Counted from the stretch's first letter, positions 26,685 through 37,282 are shown. The stretch: 64,000 bases of DNA from Candidatus Gastranaerophilales bacterium (GCA_017475485.1 JAFVFO010000038.1:1-64000), one strand, 5' to 3'. The notes: generated by a model from the sequence alone, not told the origin. Program-made: numbers and translations.

Positions 26685-29600
26685 ATGCAATTAAAAAATA
26701 AAAAAATATTATTTGCGATACTTGGGGTTGGGATAGCATTAGTACTTATATTTATGTTATCCGTTAATATGCTTATAAAATCCGATTTTGCGAAAAATCA
26801 TATACTTGAAAATCTTGGTTTGAAATATGAGGCGGTAAATTTAAAATCAAATTTTGATATTAAAATGAATCTCAATATATCAGCCGATAAAATTGATATC
26901 TACAGCACCGATAAAAAACAGCACTATTTAACACTTGACAAACCTTCCATTGCCATAAAACCTCTATCTTTAATTTTTAAAAAAATATCTGTTAAAAAAT
27001 TCAATTCCGACTATGTTTTAATTAATGCAAGCAGGAATGAAAAAGGCGAAATAGATATTCTGAAGTACTTAAATTCGCAATTAATAAGCCAAAATAAATT
27101 TTCCTTAAAAAGGTTAAATTCTGACATTAACAAAGTAGAATTTGTATTTAACGATAATTACATTGTTAAAAGTAAAATTAAATTATCTTTATTTAATTCG
27201 GATATAAAAATTTCTCAAAAGAAAAACTCATTCTATATAAAAGAACAAGGGCTTATCGAAACCGCTATAGAAAATAAGCCTGTTGAAACTTCAAATTTTA
27301 ACTTAAAAGTTCAATCAAATTATCCTATAGATAATTTTGATTTTGATGTTAATTTAGAAAAAGTAAATCTTCATTTGTTCACATATTTTGCAAATAAATA
27401 TATTTCTAACGATATTGTATCTTTAGATGGAGTTATAAATCTTAATATAAAAACAAACGAAACTCATCAATTAAAATTATCCCTAAAAGCTCCTTCCTTA
27501 ACCTTAAAGGAAAATAGGGTTATTGCACCATATAAGGAAATTCTTTTAAATACGGACTTTACTTGTGATAAAAATAAAATTACGGTTAACAATTTAGATA
27601 TTTTTTCAAATGAACTTTTTGTCAATTTGAAAGGAGATATACTTAAACCATTTTCTAAAAAGCCTGATATAGATATTGATGCGGAAATAAAGAATACGCA
27701 AATTAATAATTTTACATATTTTATACCCGACAATGCCATATTTTACAGGCCTCAGGGTATTCCTACACTTAAAAAATCAAACTTTTTCGGGCTTTTGAAC
27801 GGAAAAATCAGCTTGAAATATTCTCCTTTGGATATTACGGGTTCTATGAAAATTGAAAACATTTATATTCCCGGCTATCCAAAGTCTTCTCATCAAAATG
27901 GCGCTAATTTGATATTTATGAAGGATAAAATGCGTGTTTTTGCAAGGGCATATACCCCTGAAAATGAATATGTTACAATTGACGGGGTTTCAAATTTAGA
28001 CGATTCTTTATATGGAAAATATAATGTTAAATCAACAAATAAAATTGATTTAAATTTTGCACAGTTATACCTTGTTCCGATTCAACAAATTATAGGCTTC
28101 AATATAGGCCCTGTGCCGATTATGGATATAACAGGGTATGGAAATATTGATATTAAAACCCAAGGAACAGTTAAAGACGCACAAATTTTCGGACAATTTA
28201 ATGCCTATAGCGCTTCTACTAAAATCCATGGGCTTGATGCAACATTAAAAAACGGAAACTGTAAATTAATTTTTGATAATAGAAATTTAATTTTTAAAGA
28301 AATAAAAGGAAACTTGGACGGTGCAAAATTCCTTTTAACAGGCATGGGCAACACCAAAGGCGAAGTCGATTTGAATGTAAAAATCACTGACGCATACTTA
28401 AACAGAATTTTAAAAACATTTAACAACAGTGTTCTGACCCGACAATACAGTATTATCTTAAAAAATATATCAGCAGTATCAGGCTTATTAAACACCGAAA
28501 TAAATCTGTCCGGCACAATAAACGATTACGAAAAAGAAGAATTTTTAAACAATTTGGATTTAGAAGGCAATTTTGAATTAAAAAATAATAAAATCTTTTT
28601 AAATAATGGTCTTAATGCGCAAAAAATCAAAGGCAATGTTGAATTCAGCTCTAAAAAAAGTCAAAACGGAATTGTTGATTTTTATATTAATAACTCTCCT
28701 TTTAATATGACCTTTGATGTTAAAGAATCTCTTGAAAAAATCGCCAAAGGAGAAGATTTTGACATAAACCTTGTATTAAATTCTAAAAAATGCGCATTTT
28801 CCGATATTTTAAAAGAAGTGCAAAACTACAAATCATTACATGAAAAAATATATAACTTTATAAAAGATTTCAACGATACCGATTTTTATTCCAAAATTAA
28901 TCTGGCACTTAGCACAAAAATTTCCCTTAATAATATAACAAACTTTGAAAATATAAAAACAAAAGGCTATATTGTAGGCTTAAATTCCGCTTTCAACAAA
29001 AATATTAATTTCGAAAGGGGATTGGTTAAATTTGAAAACAATAACATTACCTTTGATAATTTTAAAATGAATTTCCATAAAGGAATTATAAGTGCAAAAG
29101 GCTCAATTAACAACGATTTAAAAATTTCTTTAAATAATATTGATTTAGAAAAATTTAATAAATTACTACCAAAAACAAAACTGCAAAATGCAATTATAAA
29201 AAGCGGGGAAATACTGCTTCATGAAAATTATATTAAATTAAATTCAATTAACATTGATTATAATAAAATGCCTGTATTAATTAATCTTTCAAGCAGATTT
29301 AACTCCAAAAATCAAGATTTTGAAGCGGATTTTTCCACAATTTTAAACGAAACCACAACCGATAATGTTATCAATCCTTATCTTTCATACCCCATAAAAG
29401 TAAAAGGTGAAATCCCGTTGAAAGGTAAATTCATCGGCTCTATACAAAATTATTTAATAGATTTTACAACAACAATTCCTAAAGATTCAGATATATCCTT
29501 CAGCGGGGCAAATATAGGCGATACTTCGCAAGACAGAGAATTAACGGGAAAAATTAACGTTAATCATAATGTATTAAATTTAAACAACCTAAGGTTGATA

Positions 29601-30986
29601 AAATATATTAAAAACCAAAATAACAAGCTAAACCCGATAACAGCAATCAGCCTCAACGGAAAAATTATTCAAAAAGACGAAAATATATACTACAACAATT
29701 TTAAAATCGATACCAAAATACCGATAAATGTCAGGATTTTAAATCTTATTTTCAAAAAATCAATTTTGAAAAAAGGTAATTTTGAATGCAATCTTAATTT
29801 AAACGGCAATGTTCAAACCCCGAAACTGCTCGGCAAAATTAATCTTCAAGACCTTGATATACCTTTGTATGATACTCAAATTAATAATATCAAAGTAAAT
29901 ATTACACCTTCCTTTATTGACGCAAATATAAAAGCCAAAAACAAACAAAGTGACTTAGAAGCCGATATAAGGGCGCAAAACGACCTTAAAACACCATACA
30001 TAATTAATAAAATAACAATTAATTCCAATAAATTAAATATACAAGATATTTTATACAGTATTCCTTCTCCAATATCCAAAACCGATATTACAAAAAAACA
30101 GGATTTTTCAATAAAGCCTCAAGATATTATTGTAAAAGACGGTAATTTTAATTTTACTGATGTTAATTTTGAAAAAATAAATGCCCAAAATCTAAAAGGG
30201 GCTTTTAGCTATAAAGATAATTTATTTGATTTAAAAAATATTGTATTTAATATTGCACGCGGACAAATTAACGCAAAAGGAAATTATAACCTGACAACAA
30301 CAAAACTAAATTTAGCACTTGATATGCACGATTGCGACGCAAATATCTTAGCTAAAAATTTCCTGAATTTAAAAGAACAAATTTTTGGAAAGATGACAGG
30401 CAAAGTTCAATTAAGCACAAAGAATCTTAATTCGCCCGAAGGAATTAAAAATATCCAAGCAGATGTTGATTTTTCGATAGACAACGGGAAAATGCCCAAA
30501 CTCGGCTCTCTTGAATATCTTTTAAGGGCGGGAAATATTTTAAGAAACGGGGTTTTAGGCCTATCTTTAAATAACTTAATTCAGGTTTTAACGCCCTATA
30601 AAACGGGTGAATTTGAAAGAATATCGGGCAGTTTAAAAATAAATAGCGGAGATGTTCAAAATATCGAAATTTTATCAAAAGGCAAGAACTTAAGTATGTA
30701 TTTAATCGGGCAGTATAATATTTTAGATACTTTTGCGGATATAGAAATCTATGGCAGATTATCTCAAAATGTTTCCAGCGCACTTGGCGCACTTGGAAAT
30801 GCTTCTGTTAAACAATTTATAAGTTCATTTACACGCAAAAAAGATACTCAAAAGAGTGCTCAAATTCAAAAATATCTGGATAAAATACCACTCGTAGAAG
30901 GAAGCAATCAAAGCGAATTCTTTAGCGCTAAAGTATTTGGCGACATTAACAAAGATAATTATATTAAAAAATTCAATTGGGAATAA
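26685..30986 (+). CDS. AsmA-like protein (second of three)
   Basis: A 1433-residue protein with one N-terminal membrane helix (about 7-31) and a long, Asn/Lys/Ile-rich chain of short beta strands. The C-terminal part (from about 1260, SIDNGKMPKLGSLEYLLRAGN) closely resembles that of the first AsmA-like protein (FNINNGELAQFAKLERFLQAGN). It is probably a periplasm-spanning lipid-transfer bridge, by analogy with AsmA/YhdP. It begins after a leaderless-type promoter and ends directly against tsaD (TAA then TTA). Confidence 0.78.
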   Translation: MQLKNKKILFAILGVGIALVLIFMLSVNMLIKSDFAKNHILENLGLKYEAVNLKSNFDIKMNLNISADKIDIYSTDKKQHYLTLDKPSIAIKPLSLIFKKISVKKFNSDYVLINASRNEKGEIDILKYLNSQLISQNKFSLKRLNSDINKVEFVFNDNYIVKSKIKLSLFNSDIKISQKKNSFYIKEQGLIETAIENKPVETSNFNLKVQSNYPIDNFDFDVNLEKVNLHLFTYFANKYISNDIVSLDGVINLNIKTNETHQLKLSLKAPSLTLKENRVIAPYKEILLNTDFTCDKNKITVNNLDIFSNELFVNLKGDILKPFSKKPDIDIDAEIKNTQINNFTYFIPDNAIFYRPQGIPTLKKSNFFGLLNGKISLKYSPLDITGSMKIENIYIPGYPKSSHQNGANLIFMKDKMRVFARAYTPENEYVTIDGVSNLDDSLYGKYNVKSTNKIDLNFAQLYLVPIQQIIGFNIGPVPIMDITGYGNIDIKTQGTVKDAQIFGQFNAYSASTKIHGLDATLKNGNCKLIFDNRNLIFKEIKGNLDGAKFLLTGMGNTKGEVDLNVKITDAYLNRILKTFNNSVLTRQYSIILKNISAVSGLLNTEINLSGTINDYEKEEFLNNLDLEGNFELKNNKIFLNNGLNAQKIKGNVEFSSKKSQNGIVDFYINNSPFNMTFDVKESLEKIAKGEDFDINLVLNSKKCAFSDILKEVQNYKSLHEKIYNFIKDFNDTDFYSKINLALSTKISLNNITNFENIKTKGYIVGLNSAFNKNINFERGLVKFENNNITFDNFKMNFHKGIISAKGSINNDLKISLNNIDLEKFNKLLPKTKLQNAIIKSGEILLHENYIKLNSINIDYNKMPVLINLSSRFNSKNQDFEADFSTILNETTTDNVINPYLSYPIKVKGEIPLKGKFIGSIQNYLIDFTTTIPKDSDISFSGANIGDTSQDRELTGKINVNHNVLNLNNLRLIKYIKNQNNKLNPITAISLNGKIIQKDENIYYNNFKIDTKIPINVRILNLIFKKSILKKGNFECNLNLNGNVQTPKLLGKINLQDLDIPLYDTQINNIKVNITPSFIDANIKAKNKQSDLEADIRAQNDLKTPYIINKITINSNKLNIQDILYSIPSPISKTDITKKQDFSIKPQDIIVKDGNFNFTDVNFEKINAQNLKGAFSYKDNLFDLKNIVFNIARGQINAKGNYNLTTTKLNLALDMHDCDANILAKNFLNLKEQIFGKMTGKVQLSTKNLNSPEGIKNIQADVDFSIDNGKMPKLGSLEYLLRAGNILRNGVLGLSLNNLIQVLTPYKTGEFERISGSLKINSGDVQNIEILSKGKNLSMYLIGQYNILDTFADIEIYGRLSQNVSSALGALGNASVKQFISSFTRKKDTQKSAQIQKYLDKIPLVEGSNQSEFFSAKVFGDINKDNYIKKFNWE

Positions 30987-31961
30987 TTATCCTCTTGAAA
31001 ATACCTCAAGCATTAAAGGATTGTCGCATTTTATAGGGTTAAAATATGCGCTTGAAGCAACCATGGAAGCGTTATCCGTACAATATTTCATTTGCGGTGC
31101 GTTTGTTTTATAGCCTTGCGCTTCAAGTTCTTTCAATCTTTTTCTAAGTTCTGAATTAGCTGCAACACCGCCCGCAAGTGCTATTGTTTTACAATTCATT
31201 TTATCTGCAATATTTTTTGTTTTAGTAATTAAAGTATCTGCAATTGTTTTTTGGAAACTTGCAGCAATATCTTTTTTGGGAAGCTCATCCTTGGAAAACT
31301 TTTTAACTTCCCTTAAAACTGCGGTTTTTAAACCGGAAAAAGAAAATTCATCTTCTTTAACTTTGGCAATAGGAAAATTAAACCTTGTAGAATCACCTTC
31401 TTGAGCCATTTTATCAAGCAAAACACCTCCGGGGTAGCAAATTGAACACAAGCGCGCAACTTTATCATAAACTTCTCCTACAGCATCATCAATAGTTGAA
31501 GCAAGAATTTCTTGTTTATCATAATCTTTAACATAAATAACCTGCGTATGTCCGCCCGAAACCAGCAGACATACAAAAGGCGGTTTCAAATCCGTATCAA
31601 TAAAATTTGCACAAACATGCGCATTCAAATGATTTACCCCTATATAGGGCTTATTATGTACTAAAGAAAGCGTTTTTGAAGCATTCAGCCCCACAAGCAA
31701 ACACCCCACAAGGCCGGGGCCGACAGTAGAAGCAAAGGCGTCGATACAAGAGCGTTTAAGTCCTGCATTTTTAAAGCATTCATCAATTACAAGATTTATT
31801 GAATTCAGATGTTCTCTTGCTGCAACCTCGGGTACTACCCCGCCAAATTCCTCATGGATTTTAATTTGGCTTGATACAACATTAGATAAAACTTTTCTTC
31901 CGTCTTCTACAATTGCCGCTGCCGTTTCATCACAGCTTGATTCTATTGCGAGTATTAACAA
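30987..31961 (-). CDS. tsaD: tRNA N6-adenosine threonylcarbamoyltransferase TsaD
   Basis: Transfers the threonylcarbamoyl group to A37 of tRNAs that read ANN codons, together with TsaB, TsaC and TsaE. The 324-residue protein has the N-terminal ASKHA nucleotide site (AIESSCDETAAAIV), the metal ligands His111 and His115 (NHLNAH), and LVSGGHTQ. The start is TTG at 31961, supported by AAAGGA 7 bases upstream. No tsaB or tsaE is adjacent. Confidence 0.96.
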   Translation of the reverse strand: MLILAIESSCDETAAAIVEDGRKVLSNVVSSQIKIHEEFGGVVPEVAAREHLNSINLVIDECFKNAGLKRSCIDAFASTVGPGLVGCLLVGLNASKTLSLVHNKPYIGVNHLNAHVCANFIDTDLKPPFVCLLVSGGHTQVIYVKDYDKQEILASTIDDAVGEVYDKVARLCSICYPGGVLLDKMAQEGDSTRFNFPIAKVKEDEFSFSGLKTAVLREVKKFSKDELPKKDIAASFQKTIADTLITKTKNIADKMNCKTIALAGGVAANSELRKRLKELEAQGYKTNAPQMKYCTDNASMVASSAYFNPIKCDNPLMLEVFSRG

Positions 31962-31972
31962 TTCTACATCCT

Positions 31973-32001
31973 TTGGTACATTTTTTTATTTTTGTTATAA
32001 T
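31973..32001 (+). promoter_or_regulatory. Predicted leaderless promoter of the TPR/NHL gene
   Basis: TTGGTA (31973-31978), 17 bp, TATAAT (31996-32001), then 6 bases to ATG 32008. One of the clearest cases in the window. It overlaps the ribosome site of the divergent tsaD. Confidence 0.6.
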
Positions 32002-32007
32002 GATAGC

Positions 32008-32856
32008 ATGAAAAAAATACTGATATTAACTTTTTTGTTTTTATTAACTATTTCACCTTGTTTTTCAGATGATATAGAAGACGCTACAGTTTATTATAAT
32101 GAAGCTATTGACGTTTATAGTCAGGATGATATTCCAAAATCAATAGAATTGTTTAAAAAAGCCTTGGAGTTAAACCCTAATTTTTATGAAGCCCGTTATA
32201 ATTTAGCGCAAATTTTAATGTCACAGGAAGAAAACGAAGAAGCGCTTAAAATATTAAAAGAAATTCTTACTTTAAGGCCGAATGATACGGAAACTCTTTA
32301 TAATATCGGCAAAATTCAATACAAAAGAGGGTATTTATCCGATTCTTTTAACCATTTAAAAAAGATACCCGAAACCGCGCCGCAGTATGAATCTGCAAAA
32401 ATTTTAATTACAAAAATAGAAAAAAGACAAAATGAATTAAATCTTGAAGCAAAAATCTCGGAACACAAAATTCTTTTAGATAACCAAGGCAGAGCCTTAG
32501 CCGTAGAACTTGGTGAAATTACAGCTCCGTCAGGAGTTGCAATTGACAGCAGAGGAAATATATATAGCGCAAGTTTTTCCGAAAATGTAATTTATAAAAT
32601 TTCTATTTACGGACAAAAAACCGTATTTGCACGTTCCAATTTAATTAAAGGGCCTATAGGGCTGGCTATAGATAAAGATAACAACATCTATGCAGCCAAC
32701 TATAGCGCAAATACAATTGTTAAAATAAAACCAAACGCTACAGCGTCAGTATTTGCCGTTATATCTAAGCCATACTGCCTTCTATACGATAGCGAGCATG
32801 ACAGATTATATGCCACAGAACAAAATTCAAATAAACTTGTAAAATTTGATTTGTAA
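32008..32856 (+). CDS. Secreted TPR and NHL-repeat protein
   Basis: A 282-residue protein with a signal peptide (ending SPCFS), three TPR units (about 24-130; for example PKSIELFKKALELNPNFYEA) and a C-terminal beta-propeller-like part with NHL repeats (GVAIDSRGNIYSASFSENVI, GLAIDKDNNIYAANYSANTI). TPR and NHL domains both mediate protein binding, so a periplasmic or surface scaffold is likely. With about three NHL blades it would be an incomplete propeller, unless it assembles with copies of itself. Confidence 0.75.
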   Translation: MKKILILTFLFLLTISPCFSDDIEDATVYYNEAIDVYSQDDIPKSIELFKKALELNPNFYEARYNLAQILMSQEENEEALKILKEILTLRPNDTETLYNIGKIQYKRGYLSDSFNHLKKIPETAPQYESAKILITKIEKRQNELNLEAKISEHKILLDNQGRALAVELGEITAPSGVAIDSRGNIYSASFSENVIYKISIYGQKTVFARSNLIKGPIGLAIDKDNNIYAANYSANTIVKIKPNATASVFAVISKPYCLLYDSEHDRLYATEQNSNKLVKFDL

Positions 32857-32922
32857 AATGTTATAAATAATTTAGTTTGTGGAATATAAATATTGCAGGT
32901 GTAGATTACAGGTAGGACGCAA

Positions 32923-33348
32923 ATGGCGGATCACTTAGGCCCAGGTGGCTACAACAGCAATCAACTAGCAATAGATGTCATGATATTAGAACTTAATGAC
33001 ATCCAATACGAGCGTACAGAACTTTCAGAAGCAAAACAGCTAATGCACAAGCATGCTTCTTACGAAGTCGCTGAAATCGAAGCTCGCTATAATCCTGAAA
33101 TTCAATACATCAGAAATGAAATGAGAAATCAGGGTGATTTAACAAACAGCGAATACTTTGAACTTATGGCAGACTTAGAAGAGCTTGAAACAATGCGCGA
33201 TAACGCTAAGACTGTTGTTGAAAAAGAAGAAAATGATAAAGAAAGCGAATATGAGCAACAAGACACAATGCTTGAAAATATGTTCAATCAATTAACAGGC
33301 GATAAAGAAGGTCTTGAAAACGCTAATGATGAAAATATTAAACGATAA
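32923..33348 (+). CDS. Acidic coiled-coil hypothetical protein
   Basis: A 141-residue, strongly acidic, helical protein with heptad-like spacing from about 20 to 125 and no membrane segment. It starts MADHLGPGGYNSNQ and ends in a Glu/Asn-rich tail. An AGGTAGGA ribosome site is present and a strong terminator follows, so it appears to be an expressed, stand-alone gene. I do not recognise a family. Confidence 0.65.
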   Translation: MADHLGPGGYNSNQLAIDVMILELNDIQYERTELSEAKQLMHKHASYEVAEIEARYNPEIQYIRNEMRNQGDLTNSEYFELMADLEELETMRDNAKTVVEKEENDKESEYEQQDTMLENMFNQLTGDKEGLENANDENIKR

Positions 33349-33367
33349 ATGACAATAAAGTTATAAA

Positions 33368-33394
33368 AAAGGCTCTGCATTTTGCAGAGCCTTT
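33368..33394. terminator. Bidirectional terminator between the coiled-coil gene and the GH57 gene
   Basis: A perfect 12-bp stem (AAAGGCTCTGCA/TGCAGAGCCTTT) with a 3-base loop lies between two convergent genes, with A-rich and T-rich flanks serving both strands. Confidence 0.9.
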
Positions 33395-33411
33395 AATTTT
33401 AATGTAAGTTG

Positions 33412-35181
33412 TTATTTTATTGCACCTAATGCACGGAATTCATTAATTCTTTTTTCTCCGTACAGAGGAACAAGTTTCTTTTCTTGCTGAGGTATAAGTC
33501 CTTCTTCAATCGGAAGATAAACCCTATAATCTATTTCAGGGAAACAATTGTCTATAGATTCAATTTCACTAAGGGCTTCTTCATCTATACAATTGTTTTC
33601 AATCATATCAGCGATACGTTCAAACCTTGCGACATGTTCTCTAAACCTATCTGTTGCATAGTCTTTAGCCTGCCATGTCGTAATTAAGAACGGCCAATCC
33701 GAACTTTGAAGTAATAATTCTTCTCTTGCCAACTGATTCAAAGCTCTATGAAGCAATTTATCCTGCGGAATATTTTCATAGTCTTTAACTATATCTATTA
33801 TGCGTTTTTCTGCAGCATGAATAATCGGCCACATCCATTCCGTTAAATGGTTTTGCCATACCCAGAAGTGTCCGCCTTGGCCCCAAGAAGATTCGGGAAT
33901 TTGAATTGCTTCTGTCGGCGGATGAGCAGCCAAGTATTCGCCTGCTGTCATCATTTCAACTTCAGGTAAGTATTTATTAATTTTCTTAATTACTTGCTTA
34001 ATAAATTCAATACCTTCAAACCACCAGTGGCCGTATAATTCCGTATCAAATGACACCATTACAAGACCTTCTTTATCATAGTGAGTAATTCTGTAATCAT
34101 TCAATAAATGATAGATTAAATTTGTATAGTGGTCTGAATTTGAATTTACTTGATTCATGGCTAGAACCGGATCATAGAGCATTTTATCTCCAAGGTCAGT
34201 AGTAGATGAAGTTATTCTCCAGTAGTGCATGCCTGAATTGCAATCTTTTCTGTGGAATTCTCTGTAGCAACCGTCACCCGGATATCCGTCCGCTGCTGAC
34301 CATACTTGGAAACCTGCTCTATCGTTTCTACCCATCACGGCAACTTGTGCATCAGGTAACCAATACGCACTGTATGTATCGTATCCGGTTGCCTCTCTGG
34401 CTGGTAATGGAATATATTCAATGTTACCATAGACTCCTATATTTCTACGGTTTCCGATAGAGTTTCCACCTTCAATTACATGAGATTCGGTGAAAAAGTA
34501 TTCTATATCATTATTTTGTAACGTAACTTCAATTGCAGGGCGCCATTTTTTCTTGCCGTCTTTGCCGGTGTATTCATAACCTTGACGGTATGCGCATTCA
34601 GGAAGCCAACATCCCTTTGCTTTTTTGCCGAAAAGACGTTTTGTAGTATCAGAACCTACTTTAAATTGTGCATTTAAGTTGGTATCTGTTGCTAAAAGCG
34701 GTGAAAAACCATGGGTTGCACCTGAAGTTGTTATTTCGATACATCCAAGGTCTTGATATTTTTTAAAACCTGCTATTAAGTCTTTGTTAAATTTATTAAT
34801 AAACAAATCTTTAATTCTGTTGTACCAATCAAAATACCATTTAGCAAGATATTTTAAATGTTGAGAATGAGCAACTTCAGGATCGGGGTATCTTTCCAAA
34901 TCGCCGGAAACTGCTTTTATTCTTGAATCAAGGTAATCAATAAAACCTTGTTTTAAAAGTTCATCATTTAATTGCTCAGCTAAAATCGGAGTAATCCCAA
35001 CCGTCAATTTTGCCTTAATTCCTTCATCATATAATTCAGAAATCATATTCAAAAGAGGTACATAGGTTTCTTCCATACACTCATATAAGCATTCTTCTCC
35101 GAAAGGCCACATGCCTGCCATTCTGTAATAAGGCAGATGCGAGTGGAGCATGAATACGAATTGTCCAATTTTTTGTGCCAT
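33412..35181 (-). CDS. GH57 1,4-alpha-glucan branching enzyme (DUF1957-type)
   Basis: A 589-residue cytoplasmic enzyme expected to introduce alpha-1,6 branches into glycogen. GH57 landmarks are HSHLPY at 13-18, the nucleophile Glu195 in CWLPECAYRQGYE and the acid Asp379 in SFDTELYGHWWFEG. The C-terminal helical domain that follows (WPIIHAAEKRIIDIV and onward) is also typical. Cyanobacteria and relatives often carry this GH57 form. A GGAGG sequence lies 12 bases before the start, slightly far. Confidence 0.87.
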   Translation of the reverse strand: MAQKIGQFVFMLHSHLPYYRMAGMWPFGEECLYECMEETYVPLLNMISELYDEGIKAKLTVGITPILAEQLNDELLKQGFIDYLDSRIKAVSGDLERYPDPEVAHSQHLKYLAKWYFDWYNRIKDLFINKFNKDLIAGFKKYQDLGCIEITTSGATHGFSPLLATDTNLNAQFKVGSDTTKRLFGKKAKGCWLPECAYRQGYEYTGKDGKKKWRPAIEVTLQNNDIEYFFTESHVIEGGNSIGNRRNIGVYGNIEYIPLPAREATGYDTYSAYWLPDAQVAVMGRNDRAGFQVWSAADGYPGDGCYREFHRKDCNSGMHYWRITSSTTDLGDKMLYDPVLAMNQVNSNSDHYTNLIYHLLNDYRITHYDKEGLVMVSFDTELYGHWWFEGIEFIKQVIKKINKYLPEVEMMTAGEYLAAHPPTEAIQIPESSWGQGGHFWVWQNHLTEWMWPIIHAAEKRIIDIVKDYENIPQDKLLHRALNQLAREELLLQSSDWPFLITTWQAKDYATDRFREHVARFERIADMIENNCIDEEALSEIESIDNCFPEIDYRVYLPIEEGLIPQQEKKLVPLYGEKRINEFRALGAIK

Positions 35182-35340
35182 ATTTGTTAGTTGCCTCCGA
35201 CTTTCTATTTAATATCGTTATACCATAATTATAATCAAAAAGTAATCATTTAGAATTAGTACATTTGTATAAAATTTACTAAAGTTAATATATTTAATTA
35301 AAATGCCCTCTATGATTGAAAATTTTATTTATAATTTAAT

Positions 35341-35368
35341 TTAACATTTTTTGTTTTTAAGTTAAAAT
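35341..35368 (+). promoter_or_regulatory. Predicted leaderless promoter of the gene at 35375
   Basis: TTAACA (35341-35346), 16 bp, TAAAAT (35363-35368), then 6 bases to ATG 35375; no ribosome site. Confidence 0.55.
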
Positions 35369-35374
35369 AGCTTT

Positions 35375-35965
35375 ATGGATAATGAACAAAATAAAGTTTT
35401 ATTTGACCCCGGATATGCTCCGATTGTCATTAATTCTATAGGACAAGTAGGTTACACCTATTACATGTTTAATGCTATAAACAATATAAAAGTTAAAAGG
35501 CAGAATTTTAAAATTATTTGTCCAAAGTTAGAAAATCTTTTAAGAATCAACATTGCTTTTTACCTTGGGTGCCTGCTTTGGGCTTCATATATTAAGCAAT
35601 TTGATAATTATGAAATCATAGGAAATAAGCTGCTGAATGAAACATGTACGCAAGATGAATACACAAGCGAAATTAACTTCCTGCTTGATTTTGTGGAAAA
35701 TAAATTCCCGAGAGATTATAAATACTACAATAACAAACAATATATTCCGGATGAAACATATATACCTATACTTAAGGCTTATAAGGAATTTTTAATTTTG
35801 AATAACGGTTTTACAAATTGCTCAAAAACTAATCAAATAGTATTACCTTCCAATTTAAAACAATTAAACAAAGAACAGCTTGAAAACATTAATGAAAATA
35901 TTCAAACAGCAATTCAATCAAAAAATTTAGAAAAGTTATTTAACAGCTATAGTACTATTTTTTAA
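35375..35965 (+). CDS. Hypothetical protein
   Basis: A 196-residue cytoplasmic protein, aromatic-rich (many Tyr and Phe) and probably helical, with no recognised domain. The upstream promoter and codon use like the neighbours support it as a real gene. A 157-bp AT-rich gap without a gene follows (35966-36122). Confidence 0.6.
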   Translation: MDNEQNKVLFDPGYAPIVINSIGQVGYTYYMFNAINNIKVKRQNFKIICPKLENLLRINIAFYLGCLLWASYIKQFDNYEIIGNKLLNETCTQDEYTSEINFLLDFVENKFPRDYKYYNNKQYIPDETYIPILKAYKEFLILNNGFTNCSKTNQIVLPSNLKQLNKEQLENINENIQTAIQSKNLEKLFNSYSTIF

Positions 35966-36122
35966 TTTATCGGATATTTTCTCGCTCATTCAAAAATATG
36001 AATTTTATTCCTTGTTTGATAATATTTTTAAATAATATATTACAATTTAATTTATATATAAGTAGAATATATAAATTATATTTATCTGGAATTTAAGAAT
36101 TTAGTAAAAGGGAAATATAAAA

Positions 36123-36488
36123 TTGATAGAAAACTGTCAAGATATGAGTTTTTATGCCCTGTCTGAAATTGTTTCATGTGAAACTATTCTAAAACTTGCG
36201 CTGGAAAATTTAACAAAGAAAAAAGGAGAATATTATGAACTAATGAAAGACTATGTTTTGAATTATAAAAAAACCGATAATTCCATGAAACTAAAATTAA
36301 AAGAAATAATTATATTTTTGCAGGAATTTGAAAAAAATAACGGTATGCAAAAAACCGTAAAAAATCTTCATTTCGCCCTTGAGAAACTTGGTGCAAAAAA
36401 CCGCAAAAGCATTTATTTAAGATTATTTTCAATATGTATAAAATATAGCGCGGATGACTTTAAGCAAGTATTTCTATCTTCTAATTAG
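36123..36488 (+). CDS. Small helical hypothetical protein, TTG start
   Basis: A 121-residue Lys/Glu-rich helical protein of unknown family. The reading frame starts with TTG 36123, preceded by AAAGGGA about 11 bases upstream; an ATG at 36144 is the alternative. The stop codon overlaps that of the opposing gene in the palindrome CTAATTAG (36481-36488). Confidence 0.55.
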   Translation: MIENCQDMSFYALSEIVSCETILKLALENLTKKKGEYYELMKDYVLNYKKTDNSMKLKLKEIIIFLQEFEKNNGMQKTVKNLHFALEKLGAKNRKSIYLRLFSICIKYSADDFKQVFLSSN

Positions 36489-37257
36489 CTTCTTTCTTTG
36501 TTCTTTTCTCGTAATCTTTATTATATTGCAATGAACGCATATATGCCTTGTCTTTTTCAAAACGGTGTTTGTAAAGTTTTTCAAAATTATCTTGAGAATA
36601 TTTATAGTTTTCAAAAGTAGCCATAATTGCCTTATTTGCCCACAATAGCGCAAAAGGCGTCAAGGCAAGCACAATAATTATTGCCAGTACGACATGCAAA
36701 AACGCTTTTCTTTTTTCTAAAACCTGCTTGTGTTCATCCTGTAAATCTAATTTTTGCTGTATTGCATCATTTATATAAGCACTGCGCTCATCTGTCGTCA
36801 TGTTGTCTATATAGGGAATAAAATCTTTTGAAATATAGATTATGTATTTTTTAACAACATCATTTGACTCGTTTAATTCTTCCCACCTTGATAATTCTAA
36901 AGCATTATCATTATCAAGCGAAAAAACACTTTTAGATGAATTTTCTTCTGATTTTTCTTGAGGCTGTTCTTCCTGAAATTCTTCCTGCTGTTCTATAGTT
37001 TCATCAGTGTTATCTTCTTGCGTTTCTATAGTTTCCTGAACTTCTTTAGTATCGGTATTTTCATTTTCAATATTAAAATTATCGGATAATTCTTCATTTT
37101 CATCCGCTTCCGAGATTTGAGATGCAATATTTTGAAGCGCCTTTTCAACAGCATTTTCATCAATACCCGAAATATCGCTATCCAGCTCTATATTATCCGA
37201 AACAGAATCATCAAAATCTTCAAAATCAGATTCTATTTTTTTATCTTCATTACTCAT
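36481..37257 (-). CDS. Acidic single-pass membrane protein, hypothetical
   Basis: A 258-residue protein with a very acidic N-terminal half (about 1-110, Glu/Asp/Asn/Gln-rich, probably disordered), one membrane helix (about 187-208, FLHVVLAIIIVLALTPFALL) and a basic C-terminal tail. No domain is recognised. It has a leaderless-type promoter and is divergent from the ATP-grasp gene, whose start codon is only 40 bp away. Confidence 0.6.
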   Translation of the reverse strand: MSNEDKKIESDFEDFDDSVSDNIELDSDISGIDENAVEKALQNIASQISEADENEELSDNFNIENENTDTKEVQETIETQEDNTDETIEQQEEFQEEQPQEKSEENSSKSVFSLDNDNALELSRWEELNESNDVVKKYIIYISKDFIPYIDNMTTDERSAYINDAIQQKLDLQDEHKQVLEKRKAFLHVVLAIIIVLALTPFALLWANKAIMATFENYKYSQDNFEKLYKHRFEKDKAYMRSLQYNKDYEKRTKKEAN

Positions 37258-37263
37258 AATTTG

Positions 37264-37272
37264 ATTATAACA
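37264..37272 (-). promoter_or_regulatory. Extended -10 of a predicted leaderless promoter (acidic membrane protein)
   Basis: On the minus strand TGTTATAAT ends 6 bases before ATG 37257. Together with the plus-strand box at 37286 it forms a compact divergent promoter. Confidence 0.55.
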
Positions 37273-37282
37273 TAATTTAATA